This document shows positions 30,001 through 38,000 of a stretch of DNA of 64,000 bases, one piece after another. A model generated the notes under the pieces. It searched no databases, was not told where the DNA came from, and saw only the letters and a program-made list of their open reading frames with translations. The stretch comes from Cyclonatronum proteinivorum (GTDB taxonomy: Bacteria > Bacteroidota > Rhodothermia > Balneolales > Cyclonatronaceae): positions 840,997 through 904,996 of the forward strand of contig NZ_CP027806.1 in assembly GCF_003353065.1 (NCBI RefSeq), written 5' to 3'. The position numbers and the translations under genes were made by a program. The stretch's first letter is position 1; each line of letters opens with the position of its first letter.

Positions 30001-31285
30001 TCCAGATGAACTTCCATCAGAAGGCAGCTTTAGTTTAACGGACATAATTGATGGTAACTTTGTCAGTATAAATATGAGATCAGTTAACGAATTTACTATT
30101 CCTTATGACTTTATTAATGAATTGAGACTGACCCATAGTGTAATACATTCGCATAGCAGATCATATACAAGTGGATGGGCACTTGTTGGCATGCCTGTAG
30201 TAATGCAGCATAATAGCTATTCAGACATCTTCAATCATGCAATGCCCGGATCCTTTTTTGGATACGAGGGTTCATACATTGGTCAAAGTGTCTTTCTACC
30301 TGGAAATGGCTACTGGATTAATCTTACGGATGATGAGGATGTCATTTTTAGTGGTAGTATAATTGATCACATTGAGTTGGATCTTAATGAAAACTGGAAT
30401 CTTATTTCAGGTACATCGGAATCTACCCCCGTATCTGGAATACAGGATCCAGACAATATTATTGTACCAGGCACAATTTACTACTATGATGGTGCATATG
30501 TAGAAGCAACTGTAATAGAGCCCGGCTTAGGTTATTGGGTTCTTGCGAACGATTCAGGCGTTGTAGTGCTAGGTGTATCAGGGCAAAATTTAGCAGGTAT
30601 GGGCCGGCCGGCTGGTAGTATAAATGAAATTCCTAAAGGATTTTCCAAAATAGAGATTTCAGATGGTCAGCGAACTTTGATTCCCTTGTACTTCGGTGCT
30701 GAATTATCAGACGGTGAAAGCTTAATGGGTTATGCATTGCCGCCAATACCTCCTGCCGGATCTCCGGATGCCCGGTTCGAAGGGAATAAGAGGTTGAGCG
30801 AATCTGAATTGGTTCATGTAAAGCTGCAACAAGGTTCAATACCAATGGTGTTAAACTTAATAGCGCATGATCACAATGTAGTGTTTACGGTACGTCAGAT
30901 TAGTGGAAGTGTTCAATTGGATGAAAGTCTAATTGAATCACACCGTACTTTGCAAATCCTGCCTAACACCGAAATTCTTGAAATCCGCCTTAATCATGAA
31001 GATTCAACAGTTGAACTGCCTAAAGTACTAACACTAATGCAAAACTACCCTAACCCATTTAATCCGTCAACACAGATTGAGTTTGGCTTGCCACAAGGAT
31101 CGGATGTTAGATTGGAAATCTTTAATATTTCGGGTCAGCGTGTCGCTCAACTTGTGAATGGTTATCGTGAAGCTGGTTGGCATTCGATTTCCTTTGACGC
31201 TTCTAACTTATCGAGTGGCCTATATTTGTATAGAATTCAAGCGGGTAACTTTAGCGAAACTAAAAAAATGATGCTAGTAAAATGA
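24044..31285 (+). CDS. Giant T9SS-sorted surface protein with hydrolase-like domain
   Basis: This 2,413-aa secreted protein has, in order: signal peptide; paralogous N-terminus and DNRLRE-like domain (to about 340); two fibronectin-III domains (345-545); three carboxypeptidase-regulatory/Ig-like modules with repeated Asn-Gln-Ile-Phe-His-Phe and Trp-Ser-Trp-Pro segments (545-1170); Ig-like domain (1170-1265); an alpha/beta-hydrolase-like part (1275-1500) with Gly-His1354-Ser1355-Trp-Gly and a possible His near 1477; two ASH-like domains (1670-1890); a PPDGAFDAR domain (about 1905-2020); and a T9SS domain with Asn-Tyr-Pro-Asn-Pro-Phe-Asn-Pro. Role inferred as adhesion plus esterase or lipase activity at the cell surface. 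Its ATGA overlap couples it to the next gene. Confidence 0.88.
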   Translation: MNDMNNFFSDELSSRSFVFKVMMTLFLLISLTDNLLSQNSEVRVFDGPSTSHSPVDKNNSIGDRIEYWNNLYSNEKSDYLNIIKERTLYIKHFTKNQYVLSIGAAIIDFVELTLMEGVETMVVEDLLTLQTRFYDAILDEKLIKSEVNSEGFLQYTVLVRPNATQWWTGTVTRSTIGNFSYNVAHGNSIGGISAGRNSVNYRSRSWVFFNISSIPNNATVVNAELDFFLTDAGNSSHRINIGQMDINTFNSLNGPEAIYNYIGSVPTFINNWNGMTPTAPAVRQVSYTTSGRNYLQNSITSGNIHGISIRPASDTIMQRGQFRGWDCCGNSAEPWLRITYTLPNPTPPPPTLVSPTNGASNVPVNTTLSWNSSSGATSYQLQVATSSSFTSSSLVVNQSNITSTSRNVNLNQGTTYYWRVRATNNSGSSDWSATRTFTTICNTPSLPVLVSPSNGATITVTNPTLSWNSSSGATHYELQVATNSSFSASSIVFNQGVSGTSRTINLEPDITYFWRVRAVNSCGVSNWSARSFTIQLPPSTINVTVRNIDNTPKQGAIVVRFNSNWQPVQERITNASGVASFTGLPANQIFHFQVYNPTDHVTENEFWGQVANINSGVSQTISVPFTRRAPYSGGISYSSQNLQSGEEVTITVGVANPENISKNTRVRIQIARGTRTNVIHTEMKTLTLSPSSNNILNYTYTPAEPGDYFVRAHFTQANYENMGWVTTDSWSWPDEVSFTVQPPPTSNIGVTIRNFDNAPKPFAKVVMYNAEWQELEEKEADSQGIALFTQVPANQIFHFEGYNPTPHHSGNEFWGAVTNVNSGQSQNIPVDLVRKAPFSRTYSLSTTNLNVGESISIGIVVVNGESFPVNTRVRLQIAKDSPSNIVHTQSSSFSAPPLQENALNFNFTPQGAGEYYIRAWLTEAYYDGWKLTDTWAWPEDPAFTVNALEGNLEIVVKDANNNNTEGVDLVIYENTTSGLVNLNQDRTTNQNGVAFWESLDATKIYTFDVFKSTPVIAGLKEYWGSLNQISISPNTSNHRQFNRNASFSEGVLITNENGHIANSFFGGEVVNVDVRVRNRSDFTQDTRVVFQVATDTLATTPTQITSNFKSIEANSYEYIRFSFFAPNTGGTYYVRPYKTEVSNISNEITLTDTWYWVEGFDVTSTSELYISSVVPQTTVTLSPGSSQLYTITVRDDNQNAVSGVTVQVDDQIAGLNTSAGPTDSNGRTTYIVEIPFDFVAGQYSLEFFLYNSENTIIRNINVDSDVQIDAVIVTVDGIDIGAMIAESGTYERESNYLEVEIEELINSNRVEIIPYSWNGDIRDTVQHVDSLKTLLLAAYEIASINNAKLIVTGHSWGTLLSYVAMAQLRENIFVDLYITLSSPLGTYFAHPLLTDLEFVIHGTTYSWLNELNFSNCYNCVPNINRFINYWAYRDAISGPLGEGWDLRAEDVVVDSYLNPVGIYLSRLSLNIINNIRWHKYTSLRPTNFGNNLRNAVYFEIMSLIDNTPPPPQPVVLNEIVIPDNITIGDNFNIQIDAKNIGGLATYGSISVSFPGLSNLDGIQISSNTTNPSYVSTYNEGDLIWRYDGEQIPADYLLIEYGDPAWDMNHEQTLALEITPQVAGEYVIDVRVNMGNQSTGAYYNNPIESEYYDQQGWSVIRYIVVVLPDDDEIPLITINPVILDYEQVEIGNFSEQVLTITNTSTNNSTLSGTLEIEGGYFTITSGDYSFNLTSGQYSQVTVQYAPIGSEAVHTGMLSISHNAPNRESPFDVILVGDAVEALEVVDMILSIGSIDFGNIIVNECENKSLLITNSTNSTSQLNGSLILNESDQYSILTGGQPFNISPGQDRLVEIEFCAPSELGNMNAMLRIVHNAGNIDSPIDIPLTANVVSDLSMVDFALNVNVFDTASNSQNLIIGTAYDATNGLDPQYDQPAPPSPPDGAFDARIRTSNGSFFSFFQPTTQEQTTWNIRFEPASNAGPISLSWNPDELPSEGSFSLTDIIDGNFVSINMRSVNEFTIPYDFINELRLTHSVIHSHSRSYTSGWALVGMPVVMQHNSYSDIFNHAMPGSFFGYEGSYIGQSVFLPGNGYWINLTDDEDVIFSGSIIDHIELDLNENWNLISGTSESTPVSGIQDPDNIIVPGTIYYYDGAYVEATVIEPGLGYWVLANDSGVVVLGVSGQNLAGMGRPAGSINEIPKGFSKIEISDGQRTLIPLYFGAELSDGESLMGYALPPIPPAGSPDARFEGNKRLSESELVHVKLQQGSIPMVLNLIAHDHNVVFTVRQISGSVQLDESLIESHRTLQILPNTEILEIRLNHEDSTVELPKVLTLMQNYPNPFNPSTQIEFGLPQGSDVRLEIFNISGQRVAQLVNGYREAGWHSISFDASNLSSGLYLYRIQAGNFSETKKMMLVK

Positions 31286-32091
31286 TTAGGTTTAAGGCTA
31301 ACTTTGTGAGGAATGTACTATTATTTATAGCTGCAGTTTTAATCTTTACTGCAGCTACAAATGCTCAGGGAAAAGAGACTGAATTTGTGATTAGCGATGG
31401 CATACATCAACAGTCTCTGATAGTGGGAGTACATCCAGCTGCGCAGGAAGGTTTCAACCAGGGTCTTGACCAATTAGCCCCTCCTCCACCTCCTGATGGG
31501 GCATTTGACGCTCGGTTAAATGTTGATGGAGTAAGTTATTTTGTCAAATATCTAAGTTCGAACCCTGGTCAAAAAAGATTTGAGTTTCGTTATCGCAATG
31601 GTAGCGGAAATGAACCGATCTCAATTAGCTGGAGTAACGAAGAATTAATCCCTAATGCGATTTATTCCATAGAAGATAGATTTGGAGGTCATAATTTTTC
31701 GTCTCCTTTAGAAAATATTGGAGAACATTTTGTGCCATCACAATTAAATTCTGTGTTAAATGATGGATTGGTATTGGTGATCGATTATGGGGAAGCCACA
31801 ACAATTAATGAGACACCAAATAGCCATGGTACATTTACTATTGGGCAAAATTATCCCAACCCTTTCAATCCAAGTACTGTGATTCCAATTTATATGTATA
31901 AAGATGCAGTTTTGGATATAAGTTTATTTAGCTCTGACGGTCGAATGATTCAGCGAATATACAGAGGCTTTAAGTCAAATGGACGACATACAATATCCTT
32001 CGACGGAAGTTATTTGCCTTCAGGAATCTATTTGGTAAAAGTCAAGTCTAACACATTTGTAAAAACAATTAATATAAGCCTAATCAAATGA
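31282..32091 (+). CDS. Small T9SS-sorted protein with PPDGAFDAR domain
   Basis: This 269-aa protein has a signal peptide (cleavage near Thr-Asn-Ala-Gln), one beta-rich domain of about 130 residues containing Leu-Ala-Pro-Pro-Pro-Pro-Pro-Asp-Gly-Ala-Phe-Asp-Ala-Arg, and a T9SS C-terminal domain with Asn-Tyr-Pro-Asn-Pro-Phe-Asn-Pro. The same domain occurs at the N-terminus of the next protein and near the end of the previous one. Start and stop overlap both neighbours by four bases (ATGA), so the three are co-translated. The domain's function is not known to me. Confidence 0.85.
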   Translation: MIRFKANFVRNVLLFIAAVLIFTAATNAQGKETEFVISDGIHQQSLIVGVHPAAQEGFNQGLDQLAPPPPPDGAFDARLNVDGVSYFVKYLSSNPGQKRFEFRYRNGSGNEPISISWSNEELIPNAIYSIEDRFGGHNFSSPLENIGEHFVPSQLNSVLNDGLVLVIDYGEATTINETPNSHGTFTIGQNYPNPFNPSTVIPIYMYKDAVLDISLFSSDGRMIQRIYRGFKSNGRHTISFDGSYLPSGIYLVKVKSNTFVKTINISLIK

Positions 32092-35000
32092 ATAATATGT
32101 ATATGCGGTTCGCAGGGGTTGTTGCAATTTTATTCACTTTGCTGACTTCAAACATCGCTATTGGCCAAGAGTTTTCTGTTCCGTTTAATGTTAGTGATGG
32201 TACAAACAATAGAGAATTAGTAATTGGTATTCATCCTAATGGGGATACAGGTTTTGTTGAGGGGCTTGATGAACTAGCTCCACCACTACCACCTGATGGT
32301 GCTTTTGATGCTCGCATCCGGGTTGGGGGGATAAGTTACTTTACAAAGTTTCTCAATAACAGTGTTGGTGAGAAAGTGTTTGAGTTTGCCTATCTATCGG
32401 CTGCAGGGCAAGATCCAATTAGTATAGAATGGAATCCTGACGAATTGGATGACTCGTTTGGTTTCCGAATTCAGGATGTATTTGGTGGCAATATTATTTC
32501 AGTAAGCTTATTTGACTATCCGGCTGGAACAATCACACCGGCAGAGCTTAACCCAGTATTGTCAGAAAGGCTCGTATTGGTTGTAACTGTTAATGATGAA
32601 GAAGCCCAAGTAACGGATCCGCCTGTTTTTTCACCTGAACCGGGTACATTTGAGTTGCCTCAGACGGTCACGATAACGTCAGCTACCGAAAATGCTTCCA
32701 TTTACTTTACGACTGACGGCACAGATCCGGATGAGACCTCTTCGGAGTACAATGAGCCTATTGAAATAACAGAAACAGTGACCATCAAAGCCATTGCTAT
32801 CGCGCCCGATTTTCATCCAAGCCCTATTATATCTGCAGAATATGTGATTGAGCCGATTCTGCCGGGCGCTTTCGATCTGCTCACTCCTGCTAAGGGCACA
32901 GAGCTGGTGACCATCCCCGGCAGCAGCGAAGAAGTGAACATCACCTGGCAAGCCTCCGAAAACGCCCAAAGCTACACTTGGCTGCTAACAACATCTGATG
33001 GCAGTTTTGATGAACCCTTGCTGAGTCAGACGACCGAAAATACAAGCCTAACCTTCACAAGCGGTGATTTGGATGCGTTACTAGCCGGTGAGGGCATAGC
33101 GCCGGGTGAAGGTGCTGCGCTGCAGTGGACTGTCGTTGCCCAGCGCTTCGACAACACGACCGCAGCCGCTAACGGCCCGTTTGGTCTTACACTCACACGT
33201 GGCGTGGCAGATGTGACGGTTGATCCGGCTTCGCTGTCGTTCACGGTTAAAGAATTTGAAAACAGAACACAGACGCTAATGCTGAGCAATGCGGGTCAGC
33301 TAAACGCTACGCTCAGCATTACCGCGCAGGCTGGCGAAGGCGGCAGCTGGCTGTCGGCCTCGGAAACAGAGGTGACGGTTCCGGCCGGTGGTTCTGTTGA
33401 AGTAGAAGTTACTGCCGATGCGGCTGTGGGCAATCTTGAGCCGGGCAGCTATACCGGTAATGTCGTTCTCACGGGCGATGGCACGGACTTCACAGTACCG
33501 GTAAGTCTGGAAGTAACGACACTTCCGCTGGGTGCCTTCAACCTGCTCACTCCCGCAGACGGTAATGAGCTGACCACCATTCCGGGTAGTTCTGATGAAG
33601 TAGAAATCACCTGGCAAGCCTCCGAAAATGCCCAAAGCTACACCTGGCTGATGATTGCGGAGGGTGGTAGTTTCGATGATCCTTTGTTGAGTCAGACGAC
33701 AGAAAATACAAGTCTGACGTTCACAAGCGGGGCTTTGGATGCATTTCTGGCTGATCAGGGCATAGCTGCCGGCCAAAGCGCAGCCTTGCAGTGGACTGTT
33801 GAAGCCCAGCGGTTCGATAGCACGACTGTGGCGGCCAACGGCCCGTTTGGTCTTACACTCACGCGCGGCGTGGCCGATGTGGCGGTTGATCCGGCTTCAC
33901 TATCGTTTACGCTTAACGAGTTTGATAACGGTACACAGACGCTGACGCTGAGCAACGCCGGTCAGTTACCCGCAACACTGACCGTATCGGCGCAGGATGA
34001 CGCGGGGGGCAGCTGGCTGTCGGCCTCGGCAACAGAGGTAACAGTCCCTGCCGGTGGTTCAGTTGAAGTAGATGTGACAGCCGATGCGGCTGCGGATGAT
34101 CTTGAGCCGGGCAGCTATACCGGTAGTGTGATTTTCACGGGTGAGGGCACGGACTTCACGATACCGGTAAGCCTTGAAGTGACGACACTGCCACTGGGAG
34201 CTTTCAACCTGCTCACCCCGCCCGACGGCACGGAGCTGACCACCATTCCGGGTAGTTCTGATGAAGTAGAAATCACCTGGCAAGCCTCCGAAAATGCCCA
34301 AAGCTACACTTGGCTGCTAACAACATCTGATGGCAGTTTTGATGAACCCTTGCTGAGTGAGACGACTGCAAGCACAAATCTGACGTTCACAAGTGGGGCT
34401 TTGGATGCATTTCTCGCCGGTCAGGGCATTGCCCCTGGCCAGGGTGCAGCATTACAGTGGACGGTTCGGGCGCAGCGCTTCGACAACACTACTGTGGCGC
34501 CCAACGGCCCCTTTGCTCTGAACCTCACGCGCGGTGTGGCAGATGTAACGGTTGATCCGGCTTCGCTCAGTTTCGAGCTGCCCGAAGATCAGATTGGAAC
34601 ACAGACTATTACTATAACAAACAACGGACTTGTGGCTGTAACCCTCAACATAGCGGTTGTCGAAAACCAAGGCTCGGGCTGGCTTTCGAGCAATCTTCAG
34701 CAGATTACCCTTTTCGCGAACGCTTCACAAACGGTGAGCATTTCAGCCAACCCGGAGGCTTCCGGGCTTGTTCCGGGCACTTATACAGGGACTGTCATTT
34801 TTAGCGAGGGTACTCCGGATGGGGTCAGTGTAGAGGTCCCCGTAAACATGCAGGTGCAGCCTCTGCCACTTGGGGCTTTTGGTCTGACATCCCCCGCTGA
34901 CGGAGCCGCAATTGCGACACCGGTGAATTTGGACGGTTCCGTGGAAATATCCTGGGAGGAGTCCGAAAACGCACAAAGTTACCGATGGCTTGCGATACTA

Positions 35001-38000
35001 CCGGACGGGGGTTTTGATAATCCGGTTCTGGAAATTACGGGTATTGAAAATTCATCATTTGATTTAAGCTATACGGCTATCAATGACTTCTTTGAATCGA
35101 ATAACATCCTTCCGGGACAAACACAGGAGATTCTTTGGACAGTTGAAGCGGCACGGTTTGACAGTACAAGAGCCGCAGAGCAGGCGTTCAGCTTAAAGCT
35201 GTCGAATCAGGCAGACGCGTCATTTTCCACGATTCAAAACGATGATGAGCAAATCACAACCGATGATACCACAACGCTTACGGTACAGCTGCGTGACAGC
35301 GCCGGTAATCCGGTAGCGCAGGCCGGTAATCCGGTAACGCTTCAAACCAACCTGGGGCTGATTAATGGAGTTTCCGGTCAGCTTACGCTTGAAACAGACG
35401 AAGATGGCGCTGTATTAGCAGAGTTCAGTTCAGAGCAGGTCGGTGCTGCTGAAATCAGTGCTTTTGTGGGTTCGGACACAGGTGGTGAACAAATTGGTAC
35501 GGTCGCCATCGAGGTCACCTTTGGTGCCATCAATGCAACGCAATCTACTTTTGCCACAGATGACGATAACATTACTACAGATGACACCGCGCAGCTTACG
35601 GTAGAATTGCTTGACTCGTTTGGCAACCCGGTTACAGAAGCGGGAAATGTTGTGACTTTGCAAAGTAGTCTGGGTCTCATCAACGAGAGTACCGGTCCGG
35701 TAAGCCTTACTACCGATGAGCAAGGTAGAGTAACAGCCAGTTTTAGCGCTTTGGAAACAGGTACAGCTGAGCTGACAGCGCAGCTTGAAGCTGCGGCAGA
35801 AACCATTGGTATCCTTACGATAGACGTTGGTTTCGGCGCCATCAATCCCAATGTGTCGGAACTTACTGCGGGCACTCAACAGCTAACAACCGATGATACC
35901 ACAACGCTTACGGTACAGCTGCGTGACAGCGCCGGTAATCCGGTAGCGCAGGCCGGTAATCCGGTAACGCTTCAAACCAACCTGGGGCTGATCAATGGGG
36001 GTTCTGGTCAGCTTACGCTTGAAACAGACGAAGATGGCGCTGTGTCAGCGGAGTTCAGGTCAGAGCTGGTTGGTGATGCTGAAATCAGTGCTTTTGTGGG
36101 TTCAGGTACAGGTGGAGGGCAAATCGGAACTGTCACCATTGGAGTCACTTTCGGTGCCATCAATGCATCTGAATCTACCTTTATCACGAATGCTGAAACC
36201 ATCACCACAGATGATACCGCGCAGCTTACAGTAGAACTTCGCGACTCGTTTGGCAACCCGGTTACACAAGAGGGAAATGTGGTGACTTTGCAGAGCAGCC
36301 TGGGGCTCATCAACGGTAGTTCCGGAACAGTGACACTGCAAACCAATGCCTCAGGGGTCGCAACGGCTGCCTTTGGCTCTGTCGAAACAGGTTCCGCTAT
36401 ACTAACAGCACGTCTTGGCAGCGGAGCTGCGGCAGAAACCATTGGTACCCTTACGATAGACGTTGGTTTCGGTACCATTAATCCCAATATGTCAGAATTT
36501 ACTGCGGGCATTCAACAGCTAACAACCGATGATACCACAACGCTTACGGTACAGCTGCGTGACAGCGCTGGTAATCCGGTAGCGCAGGCCGGTAATCAGG
36601 TAACGCTTCAAACCAACCTGGGGCTGATTAATGGGGTTTCCGGTCAGCTTACGCTTGAAACAGACGAAGATGGCGCTGTATCAGCAGAGTTCAGCTCAGA
36701 GCAGATCGGTGATGCTGAAATCAGTGCTTTTGTGGGTTCCGGCACAGGTGGTGAACAAATTGATACAGTCACCATCGAGGTCACCTTTGGTGCCATCAAT
36801 GCAGCTGAATCTACATTTGCCACAAATGCCGATAACATTACTACGGATGACACCGCGCAGCTTACGGTAGAACTTCGCGATTCGTTTGGCAATCCGGTTA
36901 CAGAGGCGGGAAATGTGGTGACTTTGCAGAGCAGCCTGGGGCTGATCGACGGTAGTTCCGGAACAGTGACACTGCAAACCAATGCGGCAGGGGTCGCAAC
37001 GGCTGCCTTTGGCTCTGTCGAAACAGGTTCCGCTATACTAACAGCACGTCTTGGCAGCGGAGCTGCGGCAGAAACCATTGGTACCCTTACGATAGACGTT
37101 GGTTTCGGCGCCATCAATCCCAATGAATCAGAACTAACAGCCGGTATTCAACAGCTAACAACCGATGAAACCACAACGCTTACGGTACAGCTGCGTGACA
37201 GTGCCGGGAATCCAGTAGCACAGGCAGGCAATGAGGTAACGCTTCAAACCAACCTGGGGCTGATTAATGGGGTTTCCGGGCAGGTAACGCTGAACACAAA
37301 TCCAGACGGTTTTGTGTCAGCGGAGTTTAGGTCAGAGCAGGTGGGTAATGCTGAAATCAGTGCTTTTGTGGGTTCAGGTACAGGTGGTGAACAAATTGGT
37401 ACGGTCACCATCGGAGTCACATTTGGTGCCATCAATGCAACTGAATCTACGTTTGCCACAGATGTCAATAACATTACTACCGATGACACCGCACAGCTTA
37501 CGGTACAACTGCTTGACTCGTTTGGCAACCCTGTTACACAGGCGGGAAATGTGGTGACTTTACAGAGCAGCCTGGGGCTCATCAACGGTGGTTCCGGAAC
37601 AGTGGAGCTGCAAACCACTGCGTCAGGAACCGTATCCGCATCATTCACATCTGAAGAGCTGGGTGAAGCCTCCATAACAGCCCGGACAGGATTAGGAAAC
37701 GAAGAAGAAGAAATTGGTGTGCTAACAATAGGGGTTACATTTGGTGCACCAAATGCGATCAGGTCAACTTTTGCAACGGAACAGGATACGGTGCGCACAG
37801 ATGAAACGGCTAATCTTCTCATACAGCTTCGGGACGCCGCAAATAACCGTGTTCGGTCTGCCGGGCTTCCGGTAACGGTAAGCGTATCAGCCGGAAATCT
37901 CACGTTCGGAAATAATTCCGGACAGATCCTTCTTGCAGAAACAAATGGAGAAGGTGAAGTTTTACTGCAATTTGTGCCTGACGATAGTATCACGGCTGCA

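Noticed and set aside
35250-37800. Tandem repeats considered as a CRISPR-like array
   Set aside because: Units are 630 bases long and coding; there are no short repeats with unique spacers and no cas genes.
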